A DNA stretch of 64,000 nucleotides from Bradyrhizobium sp. LTSP849 (GCF_000938255.1 NZ_JYMR01000018.1:259001-323000); one strand, 5' to 3'; shown: positions 34,358 to 41,764, numbered from the stretch's first letter. The notes: generated by a model from the sequence alone, not told the origin. Numbers and translations are program-made.

Positions 34358-34879
34358 GTGTCTCGATATCGGCGGGCACAGGGAAGGATGTTCTTCTTCA
34401 CCGTCGTGCTCGCAGATCGATCGAGCACGTTGCTCGTCGATCAAGCTGATCGCTTGAGACGAATCTACCGAGCCGTCTTTGAGCGCCAGCCATTCGAGAC
34501 CGTCGCAATCTGTATCTTACCAGACCACCTCCATGCGATTTGGACGTTGCCGGAGGGCGACGTCGACTTTTCATCGCGTTGGAATCAGATCAAAGGCGGA
34601 TTTTCGCGTGGCTTGCAGGCCGGGCCACCCTCAATGAGTAAATTGAAGAAGCGCGAGAAAGGCATCTGGCAGCGCCGTTATTGGGAGCACGCGATCCGCG
34701 ACGACACGGATTTGGAGCGTCACGTCGACTATATACATTTCAATCCCGTGAAGCATCGCCTCGTCGCGCGCGTGAGCGATTGGTCTCTCAGCAGCTTTCA
34801 TCGCTACGTCGATCAGGGCATTCTCCCAGCGGATTGGGGAGGGGATATGCGAGACATTGCGGAGCACTTCGGCGAGTGA
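34358..34879 (+). CDS. REP-associated tyrosine transposase (RAYT)
   Basis: A 173-residue single-domain Y1 (HUH) transposase. The HUH motif reads LPDHLHAIW near residues 52-60, and the catalytic tyrosine lies in YIHFNPVKHRLV near residue 125, in the sequence usual for RAYTs. The start is a GTG at 34358 with GAGG upstream. It is flanked on both sides by hairpin sequences of the GTAG-headed family dispersed through this window (34235-34334 and 34881-34917), the known RAYT arrangement in which the enzyme recognises and cleaves REP single-stranded DNA. No IS200/IS605 accessory gene or terminal IS ends are present, so it is a domesticated or self-maintained type. Confidence 0.92.
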   Translation: MSRYRRAQGRMFFFTVVLADRSSTLLVDQADRLRRIYRAVFERQPFETVAICILPDHLHAIWTLPEGDVDFSSRWNQIKGGFSRGLQAGPPSMSKLKKREKGIWQRRYWEHAIRDDTDLERHVDYIHFNPVKHRLVARVSDWSLSSFHRYVDQGILPADWGGDMRDIAEHFGE

Positions 34880-34880
34880 T

Positions 34881-34917
34881 GGTGGGCACGGCGCTTTGCG
34901 CCTTTGCCCACCCTACG
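34881..34917. repeat. REP arm downstream of the RAYT gene
   Basis: A single arm beginning GGTGGGCACGGCGC and ending TTTGCCCACCCTACG, just two bases past the transposase stop. It is in inverted orientation to the arm at 34305, so together the arms bracket the gene as an inverted pair. It ends with CTAC, the reverse complement of the GTAG head. Confidence 0.85.
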
Positions 34918-34938
34918 GCATCTCGCCCTGTAGTACGA

Positions 34939-35196
34939 CTACGACACCTTCACGCCGTCGCTTGCCACAATGCGCAAGTCTGGCTTCAGGGTCTCCTCCA
35001 ACTGCGACTTCAATTCATGAACACGCGGGTCGGTCGAGCGCGCCGCGCAAACCGCGTATTGATGGACGGATTGCGCCAGGGCATGCCGCGCTTCCGGCGT
35101 TCGTGTCACTTCGGGCTTTGAAAGCCGCAGGACGATCGCGGCGAGATTCACCAGCATCTCGTCCAGGGCGACGTCGATGGTTGCTAGTTTTCCCAT
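34939..35196 (-). CDS. Hypothetical protein, 85 residues
   Basis: A small helical protein with no recognised domain. The ATG at 35196 has GGGAG six bases upstream and gives an 85-residue product starting MGKLATIDVALDEMLVNLAA; the longer frame from 35271 lacks a ribosome site. The sequence is rich in Leu, Val and Ala with scattered charges (EARHALAQSVHQYAVCAARS) and ends with LKPDLRIVASDGVKVS. Likely a soluble helical bundle. It lies convergent to the RAYT and divergent from the Bug-type gene. Moderate confidence that it is translated; function unknown. Confidence 0.6.
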   Translation of the reverse strand: MGKLATIDVALDEMLVNLAAIVLRLSKPEVTRTPEARHALAQSVHQYAVCAARSTDPRVHELKSQLEETLKPDLRIVASDGVKVS

Positions 35197-35358
35197 AACG
35201 CACTCCCATGGCACACTCCCTTGGGAGGGCAACAATGGCTCTGGGGATGCGTTCCAGACCGGGGCGAACATGGTTAACGCATCTTTAACGGCTTGTTCTT
35301 GCCGATCGCGACGCTAGGCTGGGAGCGAAACAAGAAAAATCGGGGGGAGAGACCTGCC

Positions 35359-36342
35359 ATGGATCGACGCGATGTCCTGCGCGCCGTTGCCGCACTGCCG
35401 TTGTTGCCCGCGTTGCCGCGCGCAGCATTCGCCCAAACCTATCCCATTCGCAACATCACCATGATCGTGCCGTTTCCTGCCGGCGGCCAGGCCGATCTCG
35501 CGGCGCGCCCGGTGGCGCAGGCGCTGGAGCGAATCCTGGGCAAGGCCGTCATCGTCGACAACCGCGCCGGCGGGGCCGGCGGATCGGTCGGCAATGCTGC
35601 GGCGGCGCGCGCCGAACCCGACGGCTACACGCTGCTGATGACGCTGTCCTCGCTCGCGGTGCTCCCCGAGGCCGACCGGCTGTTCGACCGTCCGGTTGCC
35701 TATGAAGTCTCGCAGTTCATGCCGATTGCGCGCGTGCTCGCCGATCCCACGCTGCTCGCGGTGCCGGCCTCGGCGCCTTGGAAGACGGCGCAGGATTTTG
35801 TCGAGGACGCGAAGAAGCGTCCGGGCCAGATCACCTATGGCTCGTCAGGGCCCTACGGCACGCTGCACGTAGCGATGGAGATGTTTGCGAACAGCGCCGG
35901 TATCAAGCTGCTGCATGTGCCGTTTCGCGGCGCGGGTCCCGCGCTGACCGCATTGCTCAGCGGCACCGTGCAGGCAATTGCGGCAGCACCGGGCACGCTG
36001 AAGCCGCAGGTCGACGACGGCAAGCTGCGCGTGCTTGGCAATTGCGGCGCGCAGCGTATCGCGAGCTTTCCTGATACCCCGACCTTCCAGGAGCTCGGCT
36101 ACAAGGATGTCGAGATGTACATCTGGGCCGGACTCTTTGCACAGAGTTCTCTTCCTGCGCCGATCGCGAGCCGCCTGCGCGAGGCGATGGGCCAGGTGAT
36201 GACGAGCCCGGATGTGCTCAAGACCTTCGATGCCTCGGGCAGCCTCGTCGCCTATCAGGACGCGCCGGCATTCTCCGACTTCGTGGCGACCGACAGCGCG
36301 CGGCTGATCGCGGCGGTCAAGAAGATCGGCAGGGTCGAATAG
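35359..36342 (+). CDS. Tripartite tricarboxylate transporter substrate-binding protein (Bug family)
   Basis: A 327-residue periplasmic binding protein of the TctC/Bug family. The N-terminus MDRRDVLRAVAALPLLPALPRAAFA is a signal peptide with a twin-arginine-like start. Then come the family motifs YPIRNITMIVPFPAGGQADL, VIVDNRAGGAGGSVGN, and GRPYGT-like GSSGPYGTLHVAMEMF, which form the ligand pocket. Bug proteins bind carboxylates such as citrate, glutamate or aromatic acids; most in this group are orphan receptors without their TctAB permease nearby, as is the case here. The start was placed at 35359 after a GGGGGGAGAG ribosome site. Ligand unknown. Confidence 0.9.
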   Translation: MDRRDVLRAVAALPLLPALPRAAFAQTYPIRNITMIVPFPAGGQADLAARPVAQALERILGKAVIVDNRAGGAGGSVGNAAAARAEPDGYTLLMTLSSLAVLPEADRLFDRPVAYEVSQFMPIARVLADPTLLAVPASAPWKTAQDFVEDAKKRPGQITYGSSGPYGTLHVAMEMFANSAGIKLLHVPFRGAGPALTALLSGTVQAIAAAPGTLKPQVDDGKLRVLGNCGAQRIASFPDTPTFQELGYKDVEMYIWAGLFAQSSLPAPIASRLREAMGQVMTSPDVLKTFDASGSLVAYQDAPAFSDFVATDSARLIAAVKKIGRVE

Positions 36343-36437
36343 ATTTCGGTCGCATCTTCACATTTTTTTGTTTGGCCAGAACCTGACCGCGTCTCATTGA
36401 TTGAAGACAATTCAAGAGAATCGAGAAGGATCGGGAC

Positions 36438-36776
36438 ATGCGAACAGAGCGAATTGCGCTGGGGCTGGCGCTTGCGGTTGGCGGGATGGTCGCGCAAGGC
36501 GCGGCCTTCGCGCAGGAAAATCGCGGCACCGTCGAGCAGCAGATGGCCTGCACGCCGGATGTCTGGCGTTTGTGCAGCGATCAGATTCCGGATGTGAACC
36601 GCATCACGGCTTGTTTGCAACAGAACACGCCGCAACTCTCCTCCGCCTGTCGGGCGGTGTTCCAGTCCAACAATCAGATGCCGCCGCCGCAGCCCGTCCC
36701 GCGCGGCCGGGCTGTGCCGCCGCCGCGCTATAACGCGGCGCCACCGCCGCCGCGACCTGACGATGACGACGACTGA
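36438..36776 (+). CDS. Small secreted protein with four-cysteine repeat motif
   Basis: A 112-residue exported protein. A signal peptide (residues 1-25, ending GAAFA) precedes a segment with four cysteines: MACTPDVWRLCSDQIPDV, then ITACLQQNTPQLSSACRAVF. The C...C spacing resembles the cysteine-rich repeat proteins common in Bradyrhizobium-type genomes, which are predicted to be stabilised by disulphides in the periplasm. The C-terminus is Pro/Arg-rich and ends in five aspartates, likely disordered. The ATG at 36438 has AAGGA seven bases upstream. Function unknown. It is followed by a family-2 palindromic repeat. Confidence 0.7.
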   Translation: MRTERIALGLALAVGGMVAQGAAFAQENRGTVEQQMACTPDVWRLCSDQIPDVNRITACLQQNTPQLSSACRAVFQSNNQMPPPQPVPRGRAVPPPRYNAAPPPPRPDDDDD

Positions 36777-36842
36777 AGCATGATCCGGACCCGAAGGGCC
36801 GCGTTAGCGCAAAGTGCGCAGCGGTAAGCGCGAAGATGCGCT
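36777..36842. repeat. Palindromic intergenic repeat, family 2 (long variant, degenerate)
   Basis: Begins AAGCATGATCCGGACCCG and contains GCCGCGTTAGCGCAAAGTGCGC, then decays toward GAAGATGCGCTC instead of the expected GATCATGCTC. It is the same element as that at 59869-59945, but its right arm has drifted. It lies between convergent genes. Confidence 0.7.
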
Positions 36843-36855
36843 CGCACCACCTCGT

Positions 36856-37692
36856 TCAGCGCTCCCCCTTGCTGTCCGACTCAGGTCGATGCCGGAGCGC
36901 TGTCCGCAACAGGGCACCGAAGAGTATTGCTGCGACTGGCCAGTGGAACCAGATCTTGTGCATGCCGGTGAAAACGTTGATCAGAATCAGAAAGGTCGAC
37001 ACGGTGAGGGCCGCTGCAACCGGGCGGGGCAGCTTGGCCAGCCAATCCGAGACGGCACCCATCCACGAGGATGGCTCGTGCCCGTCGCGGTGTACGGCGC
37101 CAGTCTCTGAACCCGCAACTGCGCCCTGAGTCTGGCGTTCGCCAGGCGGAAAGCTCCTTGCTTGAGCCGTTTGGCCGCTCATGGTCACACGATAGCTGGT
37201 CATGGGAGCAATGTTTTTCATTGGACGCTGGCCGAGACAGTCGAAGCCAACAGATAATTTGTTGTGCACTTGATCATAGGCGGAGCTGGAGATGACGATG
37301 CCACCGGGTTCGGCAAGTTCTTGCAGACGCGCCGCGATATTGACCCCGTCTCCATAAAGATCGGAACCATCCACCATCACGTCGCCGAGATTAACACCGA
37401 TGCGAAAACGCATCGGTGGAGGTGGGTCCGAATCCTGGTTGGAAAGCTCCTGCTGAATCTCGACCGCGCATTGCACGGCCTCGACGACGCTGGCGAACTC
37501 GGCGATCACGGCATCGCCCCAGGTATTCACGATGCGGCCGTCATGACGCTGGACCAATCCCGCAATGGCCGTGCGGTAGCGGCGGAGCGTCTCCAACGTT
37601 CCCGTCTCGTCTGCCTCCATGAGGCGAGAATAGCCGTGCACATCAGCGCACAGCACGGTGGTCAGTCGTCGTTTCACCTTGTCGTCGGTCAT
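36856..37692 (-). CDS. Class III adenylate/guanylate cyclase with C-terminal membrane segment
   Basis: A 278-residue protein. The N-terminal catalytic domain (about 1-165) has the first metal Asp in CADVHGYSRLM, the second in NTWGDAVIAEF, and the transition-state residues in LYGDGVNIAARLQE (Asn and Arg), so it is probably active. The substrate-selecting lysine position is not the usual one, leaving ATP or GTP open. The C-terminal 60 residues contain one or two hydrophobic helices (PVAAALTVSTFLILINVF, HWPVAAILFGALL), so it is membrane-attached from the C-terminal side, an unusual order. The start at 37692 (MTDDKVKRRL) fits the family; the upstream frame runs into the YbaK gene. Confidence 0.85.
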   Translation of the reverse strand: MTDDKVKRRLTTVLCADVHGYSRLMEADETGTLETLRRYRTAIAGLVQRHDGRIVNTWGDAVIAEFASVVEAVQCAVEIQQELSNQDSDPPPPMRFRIGVNLGDVMVDGSDLYGDGVNIAARLQELAEPGGIVISSSAYDQVHNKLSVGFDCLGQRPMKNIAPMTSYRVTMSGQTAQARSFPPGERQTQGAVAGSETGAVHRDGHEPSSWMGAVSDWLAKLPRPVAAALTVSTFLILINVFTGMHKIWFHWPVAAILFGALLRTALRHRPESDSKGER

Positions 37693-37747
37693 GGTTCGTA
37701 TCGTAGCCTTCCTGACAGGCAAATGCATCAGGCATCCGGCAGCCGCC

Positions 37748-38215
37748 TTAAGGTCTGACCTCGCAGACATCGACCCATTCGGCCGCGGTCAGCTCGGCCA
37801 TCCGCTCGGGCGTGATGCGCACGGCGCTGTGGGTCGAGCCTGCGGCCGGCACCACGACGTCGAACGCCTTCAGCGAGACGTCGCAATAGACCGGCAGCGG
37901 CGACTTCAGCCCGAACGGGCAGACGCCGCCGACCTCGTGGCCGGTGATCTCGGCGACCTCTTCCAGCCCCAGCATCTTCGGCTTGCCGCCGAACTGTGCC
38001 TTCACCTTTTTGTTGTCCATGCGCGACGTGCCGGCGGCGACGATCAGGATCACGCGCTCGCCGACGCGCAAGGACAGCGTCTTGGCGATCATGCCGGGCT
38101 CGACGCCATAGGCTTCGGCGGCAAGCGGCACTGTGGCCGAGCTGATCGGCGATTCCATCACGGTGATGTCGGGGGCTTTCTCGGCGAAGAAGGCGCGAAC
38201 GGATTCCAGGCTCAT
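37748..38215 (-). CDS. YbaK/EbsC-family aminoacyl-tRNA deacylase
   Basis: A 155-residue single-domain editing protein. Diagnostic segments: VPLAAEAYGVEPGMIAKTLSL, RMDNKKVKAQFG with the conserved basic residue, GGVCPFGLKSPLPVY, the GGxxPxG loop, and VPAAGSTHSAVRITPERM. Members hydrolyse mischarged tRNAs, commonly Cys-tRNA-Pro, acting in trans with ProRS. The start at 38215 is preferred, with a second ATG at 38233. It lies 21 bp downstream of the haloacid dehalogenase gene and 55 bp upstream of the cyclase gene on the same strand. Confidence 0.88.
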   Translation of the reverse strand: MSLESVRAFFAEKAPDITVMESPISSATVPLAAEAYGVEPGMIAKTLSLRVGERVILIVAAGTSRMDNKKVKAQFGGKPKMLGLEEVAEITGHEVGGVCPFGLKSPLPVYCDVSLKAFDVVVPAAGSTHSAVRITPERMAELTAAEWVDVCEVRP

Positions 38216-38236
38216 TCCAGTCAGCTCATGCAAGTC

Positions 38237-39001
38237 TCACGGGCGGGCGACGATCCCCGGGTCATCCCTAGAGATGATCCCGGGTAGCTCGGACAGCGCG
38301 CGGACGCGATGATCCGGCGCAAATCCGAGCTCATCCATCTGGGTGCGGATCGCCTTGAACATGGTGAGCGGTGCCACGAGTTCGTTCTCGACGCAAGCCA
38401 GCGCCATCGCCTCGGGCGTCACCCGTTCGATCCAGGCGACGTTCAATCCGAACGACTTTGCGCCCGCGACGTCCCACGGATTTGAGGAGACGAACAGAAC
38501 CTCGTTCGGCGCGGTGCCCAGCACTTCGCCGATCAGTTCATAGGCCTCGGGGCTCGGCTTGAAGATCTTCTTCGCATCGACGCTGATGGTGGCATCGAGC
38601 AGGCGATCGAGACCGCTGTTGCGCACGAGCACATCGAGCATGTCCGGGCTGCCGTTGGAGAGGATGGCAAGCTTGTGCGGCTTCAGCCCGGTGAGCGCGC
38701 CTGTCGCGTCCGGATAGAGATCGAGATGCAGATATTTCTCGATGACGCGCTCGAATGCGTCGCCCTCATAGGTAAGCCCGAGGATGCGCAGCGTATAGGC
38801 GAGCGAGTCGCGCGTGACGGCAGAAAAATCCTGGTAGCGCCGCATCAGCGAGCGCAACCAGGTGTATTCGAGCTGCTTGATACGCCAGACCTGCGTGATG
38901 ATTTCGCCATAGCCCGGAAACGCATCCTCGGTGATCTCCGCGACCGACTGGATGTCGTAGAGCGTCCCGTAGGCGTCGAAGACGACGGCTTTGAGGCTCA
39001 T
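38237..39001 (-). CDS. Haloacid dehalogenase, type II
   Basis: A 254-residue HAD hydrolase of the L-2-haloacid dehalogenase branch. The nucleophile is in VVFDAYGTLYD (Asp9); LEYTWLRSLMRR holds the halide-binding Arg of this subfamily; AILSNGSPDML supplies the Ser/Asn region; DAKKIFKPSPEAYE the Lys; and FVSSNPWDVAGAKSFG the last acidic motif. It would hydrolyse 2-haloalkanoates, or a housekeeping substrate. The start at 39001 lies right beside a 1.8-kb segment, and its first 26 coding bases recur at 40811-40836, suggesting that a sequence block was inserted near or within this gene's 5-prime end. YbaK follows closely. Confidence 0.9.
   Translation of the reverse strand: MSLKAVVFDAYGTLYDIQSVAEITEDAFPGYGEIITQVWRIKQLEYTWLRSLMRRYQDFSAVTRDSLAYTLRILGLTYEGDAFERVIEKYLHLDLYPDATGALTGLKPHKLAILSNGSPDMLDVLVRNSGLDRLLDATISVDAKKIFKPSPEAYELIGEVLGTAPNEVLFVSSNPWDVAGAKSFGLNVAWIERVTPEAMALACVENELVAPLTMFKAIRTQMDELGFAPDHRVRALSELPGIISRDDPGIVARP
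38969..38994. repeat. 26-bp direct repeat, left copy (within HAD start)
   Basis: GTAGGCGTCGAAGACGACGG followed by CTTTGA. It matches 25 of 26 positions of 40811-40836 (the one difference is A to G). This copy codes for the first residues of the complete haloacid dehalogenase (reverse strand). Confidence 0.85.
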
Positions 39002-39223
39002 TGGCTCGCTCCTTTGGGATCTTTGCGGGGGCGCACGGACAATACCGAAACGGCCCGGTGCGCGACAAGGTCGGAACCTTCTTCAAAAAATCGTCACCCC
39101 GTCGACCTCGCGCAGCAGATTGACACTGCCGCCGGCAGGCGTTTAATTCGGGGCACGGGGATTTGCGATCTCCCCGCGAGGCGACATGCCCAAGTATCGC
39201 GTCCTGATCACCAAGGACGCTGC

Positions 39224-39367
39224 ATGTCTTCTTTCATCTCGATCTCATCAGAGAAATTGTCCCGTCAATTGGTGCCGCCAGCGCGCCGACCCTCGTCGAT
39301 GTCCGTATCGACGAGGGCCGCGCGGTCTATTTGCGCACGCGACAAGACGGCGAGCACCAAGAGCTAG
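39224..39367 (+). pseudogene. Rhodanese-type (chromate-resistance-like) gene fragment, frameshifted
   Basis: An ATG at 39224 opens a frame MSSFISISSEKLSR that is typical of the start of rhodanese/chromate-resistance proteins, but after about 14 codons the sequence continues in another frame: from about 39265 the frame reads SIGAASAPTLVDVRIDEGR, the usual rhodanese strand with the conserved VDVR. One base appears lost between them (near 39262-39268). The rest of the domain, including the active-site cysteine loop, is missing: the shifted frame changes into unrelated sequence before the superoxide dismutase start. It is thus a truncated, frameshifted remnant lying directly upstream of sodB-type DNA, and probably not expressed as an enzyme. 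Confidence 0.7.
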
Positions 39368-39413
39368 CGAACACACGGGGCACGTTGGGGACGACAATCA
39401 AGTGGAGGACTCC

Positions 39414-40133
39414 ATGACCACGAATACCGACCGCCGAGACTTCATTAGGGGCGTGGGGGCCGCCGCGGCATCGACCGCAATACTCGCGGGGACGCAAGCC
39501 CTTGCGCAAGCCAATCAGCCAACAGGAGCCAAGCCAATGACATACCAGGCCAAGCCGATGCCGTTCGATCCGAAATCCATTGCCGGCATCTCGGAGAAGG
39601 TGCTCGTCAGCCACTACGAGAACAACTATGTCGGCGCCGTAAAGCGACTCAACGCGATCGGAACGCAACTCGCCGAGCTTGACTTCGCGAAAGCTCCGAA
39701 CTTCGTCATCAACGGCCTGAAGCGCGAGGAACTCGTCGCGTCAAACTCGATGATCCTCCATGAAATCTATTTCGACGGGCTCGGCGGTGCCGGCAAGCCG
39801 AGTACACCACTTGCCGACGCGATCGCGCGCGATTTCGGCAGCATGGAGCGGTGGCGCGCGGAGTTCTCCGCCATGGGCAAGGCCGAAGGCGGCGGCTCCG
39901 GCTGGGTGATTCTTTCCTACTCGCCGCGCGACAAGCGGCTGGTCAATCAGTGGGCCGCGGACCACACGACGACGCTGGCCGGCGGACGTCCCGTGCTGGT
40001 GCTCGACATGTATGAGCACGCCTATCACATGGATTATGGCGCCGCGGCCGCGAAATATGTCGACATCTACATGGAAGCGATCAAATGGGACAACGCTGCA
40101 ACACTGTACGATCAATACAGGCGGGAAGCTTAG
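39414..40133 (+). CDS. Superoxide dismutase (Fe/Mn family) with Tat signal
   Basis: A 239-residue protein. The N-terminus TDRRDFIRGVGAAAASTAIL is a twin-arginine signal peptide, so the enzyme should be exported folded to the periplasm, unlike ordinary cytoplasmic SodB. Metal ligands are readable: His in LVSHYENNY, His in MILHEIYFDG, and Asp plus His in VLDMYEHAYHMDY. It converts superoxide to hydrogen peroxide and oxygen. The Fe or Mn preference is not decidable. GGAGG lies five bases before the ATG at 39414. It is in the block bounded by the 26-bp repeat, together with the rhodanese remnant and a DUF1080-like gene. Confidence 0.92.
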   Translation: MTTNTDRRDFIRGVGAAAASTAILAGTQALAQANQPTGAKPMTYQAKPMPFDPKSIAGISEKVLVSHYENNYVGAVKRLNAIGTQLAELDFAKAPNFVINGLKREELVASNSMILHEIYFDGLGGAGKPSTPLADAIARDFGSMERWRAEFSAMGKAEGGGSGWVILSYSPRDKRLVNQWAADHTTTLAGGRPVLVLDMYEHAYHMDYGAAAAKYVDIYMEAIKWDNAATLYDQYRREA

Positions 40134-40147
40134 ACGTTGTGCAAAAA

Positions 40148-40798
40148 ATGAGCGTGGCGTTCTTGGGGGCGGCGTTGTTCCCATTGTTGGTGGAAGGAAA
40201 TGCGATGGCAGAAGCTGTAAATTTTGACAACGCAGCAACCGGCGCAGCGCCCGAAGGCTGGACTCTGACGATGACGGGTCGTGGCCAGCCCAAATGGACG
40301 GTCGAGGTGGAGTCGACGGCGCCAAGCAAGCCGAACGTCCTGAAACAATCCGGTCAGGCGACGTTTCCAGTGGCGCTCAGGAACGGCACCAGCATCCTAG
40401 ACGGGTTCGTCGAGGTCAAGTTCAAGGCGATTGCAGGTTCCGAGGATCGTGCGGCTGGTATTGTCTGGCGCGCAAAGGATGCCGACAATTACTATGTCGT
40501 GCGGGCCAACGCGCTTGAAGACAATGTTGTGCTCTACAAGACGATCAAGGGTGTTCGCAGCGCGCTCAATATCGTCGGCCGGAAAGGCGGCTATGGCGTC
40601 AAGGTATCGGTGCCACCAGGTCAATGGCATTCCCTACGTTGCGAATTCGCGGGAAAGCTATTCAAGGTGACGTATGACGGCAGGCCGATGTTCGAGGTCG
40701 AGGACGAATCGATCAGGGACGCCGGCATGATCGGCTTGTGGACCAAGGCCGACAGTGTCACCGTATTCGACGACCTGACATACGGTGCGCTGAATTAG
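40148..40798 (+). CDS. DUF1080/family-16-like secreted protein
   Basis: A 216-residue exported protein. Residues 1-21 form a signal peptide (MSVAFLGAALFPLLVEGNAMA). The mature part is a single jelly-roll domain like that of DUF1080 proteins (concanavalin-like fold): LDGFVEVKFKAIAG, AAGIVWRAKDADNYYVVRAN, and AGMIGLWTKADSVTVFDDLTY. Some relatives cleave or bind 3-keto-sugars; a carbohydrate-binding or lyase role is possible, and no catalytic residues could be assigned. It starts 14 bp after the superoxide dismutase stop, making a two-gene unit of exported proteins. ATG 40085 lies inside the sodB-type gene and is less likely. Confidence 0.72.
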   Translation: MSVAFLGAALFPLLVEGNAMAEAVNFDNAATGAAPEGWTLTMTGRGQPKWTVEVESTAPSKPNVLKQSGQATFPVALRNGTSILDGFVEVKFKAIAGSEDRAAGIVWRAKDADNYYVVRANALEDNVVLYKTIKGVRSALNIVGRKGGYGVKVSVPPGQWHSLRCEFAGKLFKVTYDGRPMFEVEDESIRDAGMIGLWTKADSVTVFDDLTYGALN

Positions 40799-40808
40799 GC
40801 TAACGTCG

Positions 40809-40843
40809 GCGTAGGCGTCGAAGGCGACGGCTTTGATCGTCAC
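40809..40843 (-). pseudogene. Truncated 5-prime remnant of a haloacid dehalogenase gene
   Basis: Read on the minus strand from a GTG at 40843, this encodes MTIKAVAFDAYA, almost the same as the first residues of the intact dehalogenase (MSLKAVVFDAYG), then the likeness stops. It lies 13 bp after the amidohydrolase stop codon, where a full dehalogenase gene would be expected in a simple two-gene operon. It is probably the original start of the gene, separated from its body by the insertion of about 1.8 kb. Confidence 0.6.
40811..40836. repeat. 26-bp direct repeat, right copy
   Basis: GTAGGCGTCGAAGGCGACGG followed by CTTTGA: 25 of 26 identical to 38969-38994 in the same orientation. The two copies bound the rhodanese-remnant, superoxide dismutase and DUF1080-like genes. 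Confidence 0.85.
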
Positions 40844-40856
40844 GCTGACCTCTTCG

Positions 40857-41741
40857 TTAGATCCCCAGCAGCTTGCGCGCGTTGGCCTTCAGCACCTTCG
40901 GCCGGATTTCGTCACGGATGTCGATCTTGGCAAAGTCCGACAGCCAGCGGTCCGGCGTGATCACCGGCCAGTCCGAGCCGAACAGCATCTTATCCTGGAG
41001 GATCGAGTTGATATAGCGCACCAGGATCGGCGGGAAATATTTCGGCGACCATCCGGAGAGGTCGATATAGACGTTCGGCTTGTGGGTCGCGACCGACAGC
41101 GCTTCTTCCTGCCAGGGGAAGGAGGGATGGGCGAGGATGATCTTGAGGTCGGGGAAATCCGCGGCCACATCGTCCATGTACATCGGGTTGGAAAATTTCA
41201 GCCGCATCCCCATGCCGCCCGGCATGCCCGAGCCGACGCCGGTCTGGCCGGTGTGGAACAGCGCGATCGCGCCGCCATTGTTGATCTCTTCGTAGAGCGG
41301 ATAGGCCATGCGGTCATTGGCGTAGAAGCCCTGCATGGTCGGATGGAATTTGAAGCCGCGGACGCCGTATTCCTCGATCAGCTTGCGTGCCTCGCGCACC
41401 CCGAGCTTGCCCTTGTGCGGATCGATCGAGACGAAGGGGATGAGGACGTCGAGATGGTCGGAGGCGATCTCCAGCATCTCCTCATTTTTGTAGCGGCGGA
41501 AGCCGGTCTCGCGTTCGGCATCGACCGGAAAGATTACGGCCGCGATGTTCTTCGAGCGGTAATACGCCGCGGTCTCCGGCACGGTCGGCGGATGCTTGTG
41601 CGGCGACTTGAAATAGTCCGCCATCTGGGCCTGGAAGTCGTCATAGCCGTCGTCGGGATGGGTGCCGCAGGGCTCCTCGGCATGGGTGTGGATGTCGATG
41701 GCGACGACGTCGTCGATATTGGGCAGCTTCAGCTTCGGCAT
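40857..41741 (-). CDS. Amidohydrolase family protein (ACMSD-like, metal-dependent)
   Basis: A 294-residue TIM-barrel amidohydrolase. The early VVAIDIHTHAEEP contains the HxH metal pair, LIPFVSIDPHKGK and GVRGFKFHPTMQGFY (the second half with His) follow, and ADFPDLKIILAHPSFPWQEEAL carries another His; near the C-terminus FGSDWPVIT gives the last metal Asp. This is the amidohydrolase-2/ACMSD-type arrangement, known for decarboxylases and hydrolases of aromatic-derived acids. Substrate unknown. A 27-bp palindrome sits 24 bp upstream of its start (41765-41791), likely an operator. Its operon partner was probably the haloacid dehalogenase, now displaced by the inserted block. Confidence 0.87.
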   Translation of the reverse strand: MPKLKLPNIDDVVAIDIHTHAEEPCGTHPDDGYDDFQAQMADYFKSPHKHPPTVPETAAYYRSKNIAAVIFPVDAERETGFRRYKNEEMLEIASDHLDVLIPFVSIDPHKGKLGVREARKLIEEYGVRGFKFHPTMQGFYANDRMAYPLYEEINNGGAIALFHTGQTGVGSGMPGGMGMRLKFSNPMYMDDVAADFPDLKIILAHPSFPWQEEALSVATHKPNVYIDLSGWSPKYFPPILVRYINSILQDKMLFGSDWPVITPDRWLSDFAKIDIRDEIRPKVLKANARKLLGI

Positions 41742-41764
41742 TGGTTTCCTCCCGACCGGTTGCC

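Noticed and set aside
40658..40843. 60-codon minus-strand frame containing the dehalogenase-like start
   Set aside because: Only the first dozen residues resemble the dehalogenase; the rest is antisense to the DUF1080-like gene. Treated as a remnant, not a gene.
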